From Spirochaetota bacterium (lineage in GTDB: Bacteria; Spirochaetota; Spirochaetia; Treponematales; UBA12059), in contig JAPLSN010000042.1 of assembly GCA_026398615.1 (NCBI GenBank), forward strand, positions 62,001-126,000: 64,000 nt of DNA, written 5' to 3'. Positions 1 through 8,954 of this stretch are shown here, in pieces (position 1 is the stretch's first letter; every line of letters begins with the position of its first letter). The position numbers were made by a program, and so were the translations under genes. The notes below the pieces were generated by a model. The model made no database searches, had not been told where the DNA came from, and saw nothing but the letters and a program-made list of their open reading frames with translations.

Positions 1-78
1 CGGGTCCGTTGAACGTTCCGATGCGCCGGCGAGGACCGGCATGTCCGGGAATGCGGAAACGTCTCCGACGGGAGCTTT

Positions 79-960
79 CTAGCGAACCCTGTCGGCGCAG
101 GTCTTGCCCGTCGGTGTCATCGCCAATCCACCCTCGGCGCTTTCCCGCAGCGACGACGGCATGCTTTCGCCTATGGAACGCATGGCTTCCACGACCTCGT
201 CGAACGGGATGTAGCTCCGTATCCCCGCCGCATCGAGCGAGGCGGCGGTGATCGCCGCGACGGCCATGAACGCGTTGCGTTTCACGCAGGGCACTTCAAC
301 GAGGCCGGCGACGGGATCGCAGGCCAGGCCGAGGGAATTCTTGAGGGCAAGCGCGGCCGCGTTGAAGACCGATCCGGCGTCGCGCCGCATGAGCCACGAG
401 AGCGCTCCGGCTGCCATCGCGGACGCTGCTCCGCATTCCGCCTGGCAGCCGCCGGCAGCTCCCGAGAGCGTTGCCTTGGTCGCGATGACGATCCCCACGG
501 CGGACGCGCACAGGAACGCTTCGGCCATCCTGTCCGACCGGAAGGGTTCACCCGTTTCGCGTTCGTCGTGCCAGGCCCACAGGACGCCGGGAACGATGCC
601 GCAGGAACCCCCGGTGGGGAAGGCGACAACCTTCCCTCCGCACGCGCTGACCTCGTTGACCGCGAGTGAATAGGCGACGGCCTTGTTGAAGAAGCCGTCG
701 CGGACCGGCGGATCGGCGGATGCGGACGCTAGGATCGCATTCCCGCCCGTCATCCCGGAAAACGACGACTGCCGCTCCGAAAGACCCCTCTGGAGAGATT
801 GCCTCGTGATCGCCATGCGGCGAAAAAGTTCTTCATGCGTTTCGGCCACCGATTTCCCGGTGAGGAAGGAATCGCGTTCGAGCATGAAAGCGGGAAGGTG
901 CAAGCCGCTCTCCGCGACAAGGGCGAGCAATTCGGCCGCCGACGAAAACCGCGTGTTCAT
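79..960 (-). CDS. sdaAA: L-serine dehydratase, iron-sulfur type, alpha subunit
   Basis: 293 aa. It deaminates L-serine to pyruvate and ammonia in the cytoplasm using an oxygen-sensitive 4Fe-4S cluster. The family signature is visible: FPTGGSCGIVPG near residue 120, GGCQAECGAASAMAAG near residue 175 (cluster cysteines) and LACDPVAGLVEVPC near residue 215. The length fits the free-standing alpha subunit of two-gene enzymes. The start ATG has GAGGAG 9 nt upstream and lies 2 nt after the sdaAB stop, so the two subunits are co-translated. It is the last gene of a long minus-strand run that begins at pgi. The family is clear; which substrate range it has cannot be seen. Confidence 0.95.
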   Translation of the reverse strand: MNTRFSSAAELLALVAESGLHLPAFMLERDSFLTGKSVAETHEELFRRMAITRQSLQRGLSERQSSFSGMTGGNAILASASADPPVRDGFFNKAVAYSLAVNEVSACGGKVVAFPTGGSCGIVPGVLWAWHDERETGEPFRSDRMAEAFLCASAVGIVIATKATLSGAAGGCQAECGAASAMAAGALSWLMRRDAGSVFNAAALALKNSLGLACDPVAGLVEVPCVKRNAFMAVAAITAASLDAAGIRSYIPFDEVVEAMRSIGESMPSSLRESAEGGLAMTPTGKTCADRVR

Positions 961-962
961 GG

Positions 963-1646
963 TCAGCAGCTCCTCGCGGGGACGTGGACCGCCGAAATCA
1001 CTCCCCGTATTCGCTCGACGGCCGCGATGGCGGCGGACGGAACGTGGTCGTCGACTTCCACGACGAGCAGGGCTTCATCGCCTTTTTCCCTGCGGTGGGA
1101 CGCAGCACACGCGATGTTGACCCCGTGCCCGGCGAGCGCTGCCGTGACCCCCGCCAGTACACCGATCTCGTCGTGGTGGAGTACGAGCACCGCGTCGAGT
1201 TCCCCGGTGAGATCGGCGTCGAACCCGTTGATGGATTGCAGGAGTACGGAACCGCCGCCCACCGACGCTCCGCGAACACGCAGGGTCCTGCCCCCGCCCG
1301 AGAGTTCGATGACGACTGTGTTGGGATGGTAGCGACCGGGCATGCGGTATTCGCTGATGATCTCCACGTTCAAATTCATCCGCCTGGCGATCTCGAGCGA
1401 AAAACCCAGTCGCTCGTCGTCGGGATAAATTCCGAGGAGCCCCGCGACGAGCGCCTTGTCGGAGCCATGCCCCTTCCATGTGCGGGCCAGCGATCCGTAG
1501 AAAGTGGCTTTCGCGGCGGAGATTTCGCCGTCGAAGATGGACCTGGCGAGAAACGCGATCCTGGCGATGCCCGCGGTGTGGGAACTCGACGGCCCGATCA
1601 TGACGGGTCCGAACATGTCGAAGATCGTCAGCGGGCGGTCAGCCAT
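963..1646 (-). CDS. sdaAB: L-serine dehydratase, iron-sulfur type, beta subunit
   Basis: 227 aa. This is the partner of SdaAA and carries the beta domain with the GPSSSHTAG motif near residue 15, followed by a C-terminal ACT domain (about residues 150-220, LHHDEIGVLAGVTAAL) that probably senses serine. The ORF track begins 51 codons earlier, but the start at 1646 has GGAGG 5 nt upstream and begins exactly where the family begins (MADRPLTIFDMFGP). It lies 40 bp after the NtrC-type regulator gene and is directly followed by sdaAA. In many Firmicutes the same two-gene arrangement is found. Confidence 0.94.
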   Translation of the reverse strand: MADRPLTIFDMFGPVMIGPSSSHTAGIARIAFLARSIFDGEISAAKATFYGSLARTWKGHGSDKALVAGLLGIYPDDERLGFSLEIARRMNLNVEIISEYRMPGRYHPNTVVIELSGGGRTLRVRGASVGGGSVLLQSINGFDADLTGELDAVLVLHHDEIGVLAGVTAALAGHGVNIACAASHRREKGDEALLVVEVDDHVPSAAIAAVERIRGVISAVHVPARSC

Positions 1647-1686
1647 GGCATCCTCCGCTTTTCGGTTCCGGCGTGCATGCCGGACG

Positions 1687-3060
1687 TCATCGGATTTCCT
1701 TCCTCGTTTCGGACGCATCGACTCCGTATTCCTCGAGTTTCTGGTACAGGGTCTTTCGCCCGATTCCGAGCAGCTCGGCGGCGCGGCTCTTGTTGCCACC
1801 CGTCATGGCGAGGGTCTGGAGGATGACGACCTTTTCCGCTTCGGCGAGGGATGAGCCCGAAGGCACCACGATCCCGGTTTCCGATCCCCTCGATGCGATG
1901 CTCGGGGGGAGGTCCTCGAGCCTGATGAAACCCGAGGTTGCCATGACGACCGCGCTTTCGATGCAATTGCGGAGTTCCCGTACGTTGCCTGGCCAGGAAT
2001 ATGCGTACAGCGCGGCCCGCACCTTGGCATCGAAGCCAGTCAGGAGTTTCGAATTTTCACGCGCGAACTGCTCAAGGAAGGTCGCGGCGATGATGGGAAT
2101 GTCGTCTTTCCGTTCACGGAGCGGCGGCACGTGGATATTGACGACATTGAGCCTGTAAAAGAGGTCCTCGCGGAACGTGCCGAGCTCGATCTCGGCCTTG
2201 AGGTCGCGGTTGGTCGCGGCAATGATTCGCACGTCCAGTTCGATGGTCTCCTCGCCGCCGACCCTCTCGAACTTCCTCTCCTGGAGCACGCGCAGGATCT
2301 TTATCTGGACGTTCTGGTTGATCTCGCCGATCTCGTCCAGGAAGAGCGTACCGTCGTGCGCGAGTTCGAAGCGACCGCGCTTGCGTCCTGCCGCTCCCGT
2401 GAACGCACCCTTTTCGTGGCCGAACAATTCGCTCTCGAGGAGGCTTTCCGCGAGGGCGGCGCAATGGACCTTGACCAGTTGGTGGTCCTTGCGCGGCGAC
2501 AGGTCGTGGATGGCATCCGCGACGAGTTCCTTCCCGACGCCGCTTTCGCCCGTGATGAGGACACTGGCCCTCGTCGGCGCGACCCGCCGTATGAGGTCGA
2601 AGACCCGTTTCATTTCGGGACTCTTCCCGATGATGGAAGCCATGCTCCGCCGGGCTTCTGCTTCGGCGATGAGCTCCTCGTTCTTCAGGGTGAGATCCCT
2701 GCGTTCGAGGGCCCGCGTGATGAGGAGGCCGAGGTGGTCGAGGTTGACGGGCTTCGTGATGAAATCGTACGCGCCCAGCCTCATGGCCTCGACGGCATCT
2801 TCGATGGTGCCATGGCCCGTGAGGACGATGACGGGAAGGCCGGGGAATTTCGATACCGTGTCGCGCAATAAATCGACGCCGGTCATTTTGGGCATCTTGA
2901 GGTCCGTGACCACGAGATCCACCTGTGACCGCTCGAGCGTCCGCTTTCCCTCGTCGCCGTCGGCGGCCATGATGACGCCGTAGCCGTCGAGCCTGAGTGA
3001 TTCCGCGAGCCCTTCGCGTATGTTCTTCTCGTCGTCGATGACGAGTATGGTTGCCCTCAT
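1687..3060 (-). CDS. NtrC-family sigma-54-dependent response regulator
   Basis: 457 aa. The domains are an N-terminal receiver (residues 1-120, phospho-acceptor Asp53 in VVTDLKMP), an AAA+ sigma-54 activation domain (about 145-370) with Walker A GESGVGKE and an intact GAFTGA loop that contacts sigma-54, and a C-terminal Fis-type helix-turn-helix (GGNKSRAAELLGIGRKTLYQ). When phosphorylated it should activate RpoN promoters. Its start overlaps the kinase stop by ATGA, so the two form a two-component pair. Targets are unknown; serine dehydratase directly downstream is one possibility by position only. No convincing sigma-54 promoter was seen in the window. Confidence 0.96.
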   Translation of the reverse strand: MRATILVIDDEKNIREGLAESLRLDGYGVIMAADGDEGKRTLERSQVDLVVTDLKMPKMTGVDLLRDTVSKFPGLPVIVLTGHGTIEDAVEAMRLGAYDFITKPVNLDHLGLLITRALERRDLTLKNEELIAEAEARRSMASIIGKSPEMKRVFDLIRRVAPTRASVLITGESGVGKELVADAIHDLSPRKDHQLVKVHCAALAESLLESELFGHEKGAFTGAAGRKRGRFELAHDGTLFLDEIGEINQNVQIKILRVLQERKFERVGGEETIELDVRIIAATNRDLKAEIELGTFREDLFYRLNVVNIHVPPLRERKDDIPIIAATFLEQFARENSKLLTGFDAKVRAALYAYSWPGNVRELRNCIESAVVMATSGFIRLEDLPPSIASRGSETGIVVPSGSSLAEAEKVVILQTLAMTGGNKSRAAELLGIGRKTLYQKLEEYGVDASETRKEIR

Positions 3061-4274
3061 GTACCCGTTACCTCCGCGGCGCGGGATCCGGCGGCGGCCG
3101 CAGCGTCCGAACGGCCTGAATATTCGATGAGCCTCGTTTCCTTCTGCGGTACGGGAAGCGAAATCGTGAACGCCGAACCCTTTCCCTCCTTCGTCGTCAC
3201 GGAAATCTCGCCGTCGTGTTCCTTCACGATCTTGAACGCGAGGGTGAGACCAAGACCCGTGCCATTGTCCTTCGTCGTGAAGTAAGGTTCGAAAATCTTG
3301 GAAAGGTTGTCATCGGAGATGCCGGTGCCGGTATCGGCGATGGAAATGTCCAGGGTTCCTTCCCGCAGGACCGTGCTGATCGTGAGGAGGCCGCCGTCGG
3401 GCATGGCGGCCTGCGCGTTCTTGACCAGGTTCAGGATGGCTTGTTTCATGAACCTTGCATCGACACGAACCCGCGGGGAATTGCCGCAGAGCTCGACCTT
3501 GATGTCCACGCCGGATTCCCTCAGTTCCGGAGCGACGAAATCGGCAAGCTCCCTGATGAGGGCGTCGATATCGGCTTCGATCGGTTCGATGTTCATTGGC
3601 CGGACCGCGAAGAGGAAATCCACCACGATGCGGTTGAGCCGCTCGATTTCCTCGTCGATCACGGCCGTGTAGCGGTCGAGCGCGTCGTCGCAGGATTCGG
3701 AACCCTTGCAGCGGAGGGCCTTCTTGATGAGCTGGACGTGTATGCTCATGGAACCGAGCGGGTTCTTGATCTCGTGGGCCACTCCCGCCGCGAGCGTGGT
3801 CAGCGACGCCAGGTTCTCGGCCCGGCGCAGCTGGGCTTCCTTCCGGCGCTTTTCGGTGATGTCGCCCGCGGTTACGAGCGTCCCCTGGATATGCCTGTCC
3901 TTGACGAGGGGCGTCACGCTGACGGTCACGATTTTGGTTGTGTTCCTCGAGTTGAGAGCGAATTCCCGGTCGATGATCCTGTCCTCTCCGGTCAGGGCTT
4001 CCCGCAGGAAACGCGAGATCTCCTCGTCGTCGATGCTTTCCCAGAGCTTCTTGTCGTACGGTTCCGGGGACGAGAAGGGAATGAGGCGTTCCGCGGTCTT
4101 GTTGCACAGGACCGGGACATGGGAAGCGTCGCATACGATCACGCCCTCGATGAGCGAATCGAATACCGCTTCGAGACGTTCGTTTTCGCCGGCCAGAACG
4201 TAGAGGAAACTTTCCAGCTGTTGGGCGTTCATCCTGGGAACTTTGGCGAGGGCGCGTTCGATGAACCCCCTCAT
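3057..4274 (-). CDS. cytoplasmic PAS-containing sensor histidine kinase (NtrB-like)
   Basis: 405 aa from the start at 4274, which overlaps the holB stop by ATGA; the ORF-track start 34 codons upstream lies inside holB. A PAS sensor domain (about 30-145) is followed by the HisKA helix pair with His167 in VAHEIKNPLGS and a C-terminal HATPase with the N box (NLVKNAQAA), DTGTGIS and GTGLGL. No membrane segment is present, so it reads a cytoplasmic signal. A short cysteine-bearing insertion (RCKGSESCDD) sits between the dimerisation helices and could sense redox or metal, which is only inference. It pairs with the NtrC-type regulator downstream. Confidence 0.94.
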   Translation of the reverse strand: MRGFIERALAKVPRMNAQQLESFLYVLAGENERLEAVFDSLIEGVIVCDASHVPVLCNKTAERLIPFSSPEPYDKKLWESIDDEEISRFLREALTGEDRIIDREFALNSRNTTKIVTVSVTPLVKDRHIQGTLVTAGDITEKRRKEAQLRRAENLASLTTLAAGVAHEIKNPLGSMSIHVQLIKKALRCKGSESCDDALDRYTAVIDEEIERLNRIVVDFLFAVRPMNIEPIEADIDALIRELADFVAPELRESGVDIKVELCGNSPRVRVDARFMKQAILNLVKNAQAAMPDGGLLTISTVLREGTLDISIADTGTGISDDNLSKIFEPYFTTKDNGTGLGLTLAFKIVKEHDGEISVTTKEGKGSAFTISLPVPQKETRLIEYSGRSDAAAAAGSRAAEVTGT

Positions 4275-5566
4275 GACGACCGTCTCAAGCTTTCGAGCAT
4301 CCGGTCGGCCAGCGTGTTCGGCGGCAGGTTGAAGGATTCGTAGCCGGTTTGCGCGTCGCGGATCGCCGCGTTCCACCGTGCGAGCGCGTCCAGTTCGTCA
4401 GGGACGGCCGACCGTGCGAGCTCTCTCAGTCGCCAGGAGAGCGAGCCGAGGAAGGCGATGAACGAATATTCGTACGAGTCGTCGGAGGCCCCGAAGGCGC
4501 CGGTCGCGGCCTTCGCTTCGGCCAGGACGGATTCCGGGCTTTCACCGGGAATGCCGACGGTCAGGAAAGCGCCCCGATACGCGTTTCGCGTCTCGGCCTC
4601 TGCGCAGACGGAATCGGCGAAGCGATCCGCGAGGAGCTGCAGACCGGAGCCGGCCGTCGGCATTTCCTGCGTGAAGAACCGGTCGAGACCGCTTTCGAAT
4701 CCGCTCTTGAAAACCCGCGAGATGATTCCGCGCTCGACGGCGGGCGGCCTTCGGGCGAAACGATAGGAACGAACGCGGGAGAGGACGGTCTGGATCATCG
4801 CCCCGCGGCGGGAAGTTGTGAGGATGAACTCGGCGGTCTCCGGCGGCTCCTCGAGCACCTTGAGGAGGGCGTTGCGGGAGGAATCGAGCATCCTGTCGGC
4901 GTTCTCGATGATGACGGTCTTTCGCTTTCCGTTCGGAGCCAGCCTTGCCCAGTTCTCGGCCGCCCTGATCATGAAGACGGGCGTCGTCGAGGCGACGAGG
5001 CTTTCCAGTTTCTCGGCGAGTGCCAGTGCTTCGGCGACGGCCTTCGCGGTTTTCTTTCCTTCGGCGACGGCAGCCGGTCGGGAAGGATCGATCGAGTCGG
5101 ATAGTTCTTCGAGCGCGCGGACCGACGGCATGGCCTTGGTGAGCCTCGGTTCTTCGTGCGCGAAGAGCTGGAAGTCGAAGCGCTTGAGCAGTTTCCTGCA
5201 CGAACGCAGGAACAGGTACCGGGTCTGGACGCAATTGTCGGTGACCAGGGCGGCTCCCGCAGCCGCTATCTCGGGACGGAATGCACGCGGCCCGATGACG
5301 AGGAGATCCGGGTGGGCGAGGATGCGATGGCGCCTGCAGGATGGGCAATCACAGTCCCAGGGAACGTAGGTCTCGCGGTCGATGTCGGGAGGCTCGGCGG
5401 GGGTTGTGCGTTCGCAGGACAGGACGCGCGCCGTCTCGAGCGCCGTCGTCAGTTTCGCCGAGTACGCGGGACCTTCGAACAGGATGGACCGGGGGAGTTC
5501 GTCGGACGCGATATCCCTGCAGAGCGACTCGACGGCTTCTTCCTGCGATACGACGTTGGAATACAT
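4271..5566 (-). CDS. holB: DNA polymerase III delta-prime-like clamp-loader subunit
   Basis: 431 aa from ATG 5566, which lies 4 nt after the cvpA stop. The family core is seen in VIIENADRMLDSSRNALLKVLEEPPE and FILTTSRRGAMIQTVLSRVRSYRF, as in gamma/tau and delta-prime AAA+ subunits. The P-loop is degenerate (FEGPAYSAKLT, no GKT), as expected for the non-ATPase delta-prime. A cysteine cluster (CDCPSCRRH) near residue 75 resembles the zinc module of clamp-loader subunits. A charged insertion of about 100 residues lies between it and the sensor region. It would load the beta sliding clamp. The exact subunit name rests on the degenerate P-loop. Confidence 0.85.
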   Translation of the reverse strand: MYSNVVSQEEAVESLCRDIASDELPRSILFEGPAYSAKLTTALETARVLSCERTTPAEPPDIDRETYVPWDCDCPSCRRHRILAHPDLLVIGPRAFRPEIAAAGAALVTDNCVQTRYLFLRSCRKLLKRFDFQLFAHEEPRLTKAMPSVRALEELSDSIDPSRPAAVAEGKKTAKAVAEALALAEKLESLVASTTPVFMIRAAENWARLAPNGKRKTVIIENADRMLDSSRNALLKVLEEPPETAEFILTTSRRGAMIQTVLSRVRSYRFARRPPAVERGIISRVFKSGFESGLDRFFTQEMPTAGSGLQLLADRFADSVCAEAETRNAYRGAFLTVGIPGESPESVLAEAKAATGAFGASDDSYEYSFIAFLGSLSWRLRELARSAVPDELDALARWNAAIRDAQTGYESFNLPPNTLADRMLESLRRSS

Positions 5567-5570
5567 CGCT

Positions 5571-6035
5571 TCAGCCCGGAAGGGCACCGTTTTCCACGAG
5601 GATCGGCAGGAGGAAACGCGCGATGGCGCTTCCCTCGAGGAGGGGTTCCAGGTGGAAAACCGGTTGTCGTGCCAGAAGGATGAGGACGAGGCAGACGATG
5701 ATGAGTCCTTCCACGGTTCCGAGAACAAGGCCGAGCAGGCGATCCGCCCAACCGAGCCTCAGCGCCTCCACCGAGGCTCGCATGGCCGTCTCGATCAACT
5801 TGACCACGACGAACGCGATGACGAACGCCGCGGCGAAACCGGCTATCTCCAGGAAGTCCGTCAGGCCGGATATCCTGCCGATGAGCTCACCTGCCTGGCG
5901 GTAGAACACGATGCCGGCCAGGCCACCGGCGAGGAGCGCCGCGGCAGAGAGGGTCTCCTTGATGAAGCCGCGAAAGAGGCAGCGCGCCGCGAAAGCCCCG
6001 GCGATCGCGACGAGAATCCAGTCGAGCGTGTTCAT
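5571..6035 (-). CDS. cvpA: CvpA-family membrane protein
   Basis: 154 aa with four hydrophobic segments. It begins with the family-like N-terminus MNTLDWILVAIAGAFAARC and GFIKETLS. CvpA-family proteins sit in the inner membrane and are linked to envelope integrity and colicin V export in enterobacteria; the molecular activity is unknown. The start overlaps the murG stop by ATGA and the gene ends 4 nt before holB, so it is translated as part of the pgi-murG-cvpA-holB run. The assignment rests on topology and the N-terminal pattern. Confidence 0.8.
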   Translation of the reverse strand: MNTLDWILVAIAGAFAARCLFRGFIKETLSAAALLAGGLAGIVFYRQAGELIGRISGLTDFLEIAGFAAAFVIAFVVVKLIETAMRASVEALRLGWADRLLGLVLGTVEGLIIVCLVLILLARQPVFHLEPLLEGSAIARFLLPILVENGALPG

Positions 6036-7189
6036 GCAGTAACCTCCCGTTTCGCCATGTCATAAAGCGCCTGCGCCAGTATCCCGGCGCCGTCGAGCCC
6101 GGCCATGTCCGCGGAAGCCCGTCCCATCGACGCGAGGCGGTCCGCGTCGCCGAGGAGGCTGGCAACGGCGGCAACGAGGGCGGCGGGTGTCGCACCGGGG
6201 CCGACGAGCGCGACGGCGGCTCCGGCGGTTTCCGCGTAGCGGGCATTGTCGACCTGGTCGCCCCGCGTGCCTTGCCCGCAGAGCGGAATGAGTATCATGG
6301 GCTTGCCGAGGGCCGCGGCTTCCCACACGATGCCCGCTCCCGAACGGCCGACGACCACGGATGCCGCTGCGAGCACGTCGGGCAGTTCATCGTGGATAAA
6401 GGGGAAGGGCCGGTAGCGCCGCGCGACGGAGCCGTCCGGGGGCGTTGCCGGGACGAGAGCCCTGCCGTGCTGGTGGACGACGAACGCGCGATCGGCCAGT
6501 CCCGGAAGGCCGGCTGAGACGAGTTCGTTGACCTGCATCGCGCCCTGGCTTCCCCCGAGCACGAGGATGATCGGTTCCCCGCCGGGTATGCCGAGGAACT
6601 TCCTGCCGCGCCGGGCGTCGCCCCCGAAGACGGAGCTCCTGACCGGGTTTCCTGAGACCGTCACCCTGTCCCGGAGCCGTTCGGGCAGGAGCTCGCGCGT
6701 CCGATCGTAGCTCACGAAGATGCGCGCGGCGACGGAAGCGTTGAGCCTGGTGGCGAGACCGGGCGTCACGTCCGATTCGTGCGTGTAGACCGGGATGCCC
6801 AGACATGCCGCCGCGCGGCAGGGCGGGACGCTGACATATCCGCCCTTGGAAAAAAGCACCGCCGGTCTCAGCGACGACAGGAGGCCGAGCGCCGCGACGA
6901 ATCCCGCCGTTACCTTGAATAGGTCGGTCATATTGGCCGGCGAGAGCGAGCGCCTGAGCTTGCCTGAGGGAATGGCGAAATACTCCATGCCCGCGGCTTC
7001 GACCGGGAAACGCTCGATATCCTTGCCCGATCCGATCCATACGAGGCGATATGAACCAGGATCGTCGTCGCCGGACGCCGCGATGAGCGACTTGAACCGT
7101 TCAGCCACGGCGATGCCGGGATAGACGTGGCCGCCGGTTCCGCCGCCCGTGAAGGCCACCGTGGTCATGTTGTCGGATCGCGCGCTCAT
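6032..7189 (-). CDS. murG: UDP-GlcNAc:lipid I N-acetylglucosaminyltransferase MurG
   Basis: 385 aa. It adds GlcNAc to lipid I on the inner face of the cytoplasmic membrane to form lipid II for peptidoglycan. It has the N-terminal glycine loop FTGGGTGGHVYPGIAVAE, the second-domain donor site (LGGSQGAMQVNELV) and VVGRSGAGIVWEAAALGKP. The start at 7189 overlaps the pgi stop by ATGA and has GGGAG upstream; the internal Met8 has no ribosome binding site. The length is slightly above the usual 355-365 aa. Confidence 0.96.
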   Translation of the reverse strand: MSARSDNMTTVAFTGGGTGGHVYPGIAVAERFKSLIAASGDDDPGSYRLVWIGSGKDIERFPVEAAGMEYFAIPSGKLRRSLSPANMTDLFKVTAGFVAALGLLSSLRPAVLFSKGGYVSVPPCRAAACLGIPVYTHESDVTPGLATRLNASVAARIFVSYDRTRELLPERLRDRVTVSGNPVRSSVFGGDARRGRKFLGIPGGEPIILVLGGSQGAMQVNELVSAGLPGLADRAFVVHQHGRALVPATPPDGSVARRYRPFPFIHDELPDVLAAASVVVGRSGAGIVWEAAALGKPMILIPLCGQGTRGDQVDNARYAETAGAAVALVGPGATPAALVAAVASLLGDADRLASMGRASADMAGLDGAGILAQALYDMAKREVTA

Positions 7190-8760
7190 CGCGCTCCCGC
7201 CGCCCTCGCGAAGGCTTCGAGCGCGCCGTCGACCGGTTTCCCGGAGAGCACGTTTTTCGCCAGGACCTTCCCGAGCTGGACTCCTTCCTGGTCGAAGCTG
7301 TTGAGATTCCAGAGGAAACCCTGGAACATCACCTTATTTTCGTAATGGGCGAGCAGTGCACCCAGTTCGCGGGGTCCCAGGCTGTCACCGACAATGAGGC
7401 TGGAGGGCCGTTCGCCCGCGAATCGCCTGTTCGGATCGGGATCGTCCTTGCCGAGCGCGAACGCCGCGATCTGGGCGCTCAGGTTCGCGTTGAGCATGCG
7501 GCGGCTCGTGGCTCCCTCGAATTCCATGTCCACGGCGGTCTGGTTCGACCTGAATCCGATGAACTGTAGAGGGATCACGTCCGTGCCCTGATGCAGGAGC
7601 TGGTAGAAGGAATGCTGCCCGTTGGTGCCGGGCTCGCCGAAAATCACCGGGCCCGTCGCGTAGGAAACCGGTTCCCCGGAGCGGTTGACGCTCTTGCCGT
7701 TCGATTCCATGTCCAATTGCTGGAGATGGGCGGGGAACCTCGAAAGGGCCTGTTCATACGGCAGGACCGCCGAGGCCGGTCGTCCCCTGACGTTGCGTTC
7801 GAAAACGCCGAGGAGCGCGTCGAGGAGGGCCGCGTTGCGCGTGGCGTCCCGTTCCAGCGCGCGGAGGTCGGTCTCCCGGGCGCCGTCGAGGAACTCGGCG
7901 AAGGTCTCGGGACCGAATGCGAGCGACAGAACCGCGCCGCCGACGGCGCTCGACGTGCTGTACCTTCCGCCTATGTAATCGTCGATATAGAACGATGCAA
8001 GGTAGCCGGGATTTTTCGCCAGCGGGCTCGTTTCGCTCGTGACCGCGATCATGTGCCGGGCGGGATCGAGTCCCGCCTTCCGCAGGCGGGCTTTGACAAA
8101 GGCCTCGTTGGCGAGGGTTTCCTGCGTCGTGCCGCTTTTCGAGACCAGGATGAAGAGGGTGCTTTCGGCCTCGACCGAGTCCAGCACTGCATTGGCGTCG
8201 TCCGGATCCACGTTGCTGATGAACTTCGCGTCCATGCGGGCCCGCCCGGTCCTCTTCGCCTGGTTTTCGAGGGCGAGATACATGGCCCGCGGACCCAGAT
8301 CCGATCCACCTATGCCTACCTGCACGACCGTCGAGAATTTCCTGTCGGCATGGCCGGCAATCCGGCCCGAGTGCACGTCCCGCGCGAAGGAGGCGATTCG
8401 TTCCCGTTCGCCTTCGTAGAACGCGTGGAAATCCCTGCCTTCACGGACGACCTGACCCGCCGGTTCGCCCCGTGCGATATGGTGCAGGACCATCCGCTTT
8501 TCGCCCGTGTTCATGATCGCCCCGGACGCGAGGGCACGGAATTTTTCGACGCATTCGGCCTCATCGGCCAATCCCCGGAGCGCTGACAGGATTTCATCGT
8601 CGACATCCATGGCCGCGTAGATATACTCGAGGCCGGCGCCGAGGGCGCAACGGCAGCGTCGGACCCTGTCCGAGTCGAGGACTGCGCGCAACGATACGGG
8701 TCTGGCAGAACGAAGCCGCGCGAATGACGGCAACGCGTCGAGATTTGTATATGAAGGCAT
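7186..8760 (-). CDS. pgi: glucose-6-phosphate isomerase
   Basis: 524 aa from ATG 8760, which has AAGGAG 6 nt upstream; the ORF-track start is 29 codons too early. It interconverts glucose-6-phosphate and fructose-6-phosphate in glycolysis. The family is evident from VQVGIGGSDLGPRAMYLAL, FILVSKSGTTQETL, the catalytic block YEQALSRFPAHLQQLDMESNGKS, and GEPGTNGQHSFYQLLHQGT. It heads the minus-strand run pgi-murG-cvpA-holB-kinase-regulator-sdaAB-sdaAA, where almost every junction overlaps. Confidence 0.97.
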   Translation of the reverse strand: MPSYTNLDALPSFARLRSARPVSLRAVLDSDRVRRCRCALGAGLEYIYAAMDVDDEILSALRGLADEAECVEKFRALASGAIMNTGEKRMVLHHIARGEPAGQVVREGRDFHAFYEGERERIASFARDVHSGRIAGHADRKFSTVVQVGIGGSDLGPRAMYLALENQAKRTGRARMDAKFISNVDPDDANAVLDSVEAESTLFILVSKSGTTQETLANEAFVKARLRKAGLDPARHMIAVTSETSPLAKNPGYLASFYIDDYIGGRYSTSSAVGGAVLSLAFGPETFAEFLDGARETDLRALERDATRNAALLDALLGVFERNVRGRPASAVLPYEQALSRFPAHLQQLDMESNGKSVNRSGEPVSYATGPVIFGEPGTNGQHSFYQLLHQGTDVIPLQFIGFRSNQTAVDMEFEGATSRRMLNANLSAQIAAFALGKDDPDPNRRFAGERPSSLIVGDSLGPRELGALLAHYENKVMFQGFLWNLNSFDQEGVQLGKVLAKNVLSGKPVDGALEAFARAAGAR

Positions 8761-8954
8761 ATCCGCTCCTTGGGTTTGCCATGAATGGCCCGGAGGACCT
8801 TTCGACCCCGGGCACGACGTCGTAAGGCCGCCCGGGTGGCGCCTCAAACGGCAGCGACATCATATGATCGGCCATGGATCTTGCACAAGAGCGGCCCGGG
8901 AACCCGAACTGTACCGTTCGCCGCATGTGTGGTATAGTTTCCGCGGGAGTCTTC

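Noticed and set aside
9-251. 80-codon plus-strand ORF at the left edge
   Set aside because: Antisense to the end of sdaAA and composed of Arg/Pro/Ser-rich low-complexity sequence. Bases 1-78 hold only a small GCCGG/CCGGC hairpin without a T-tract.
2131-8586. Long plus-strand ORFs (2131-2871, 3216-4343, 7591-8586) opposite the regulator, kinase and pgi
   Set aside because: All mirror well-supported minus-strand genes; no motif or ribosome binding site pattern supports them.
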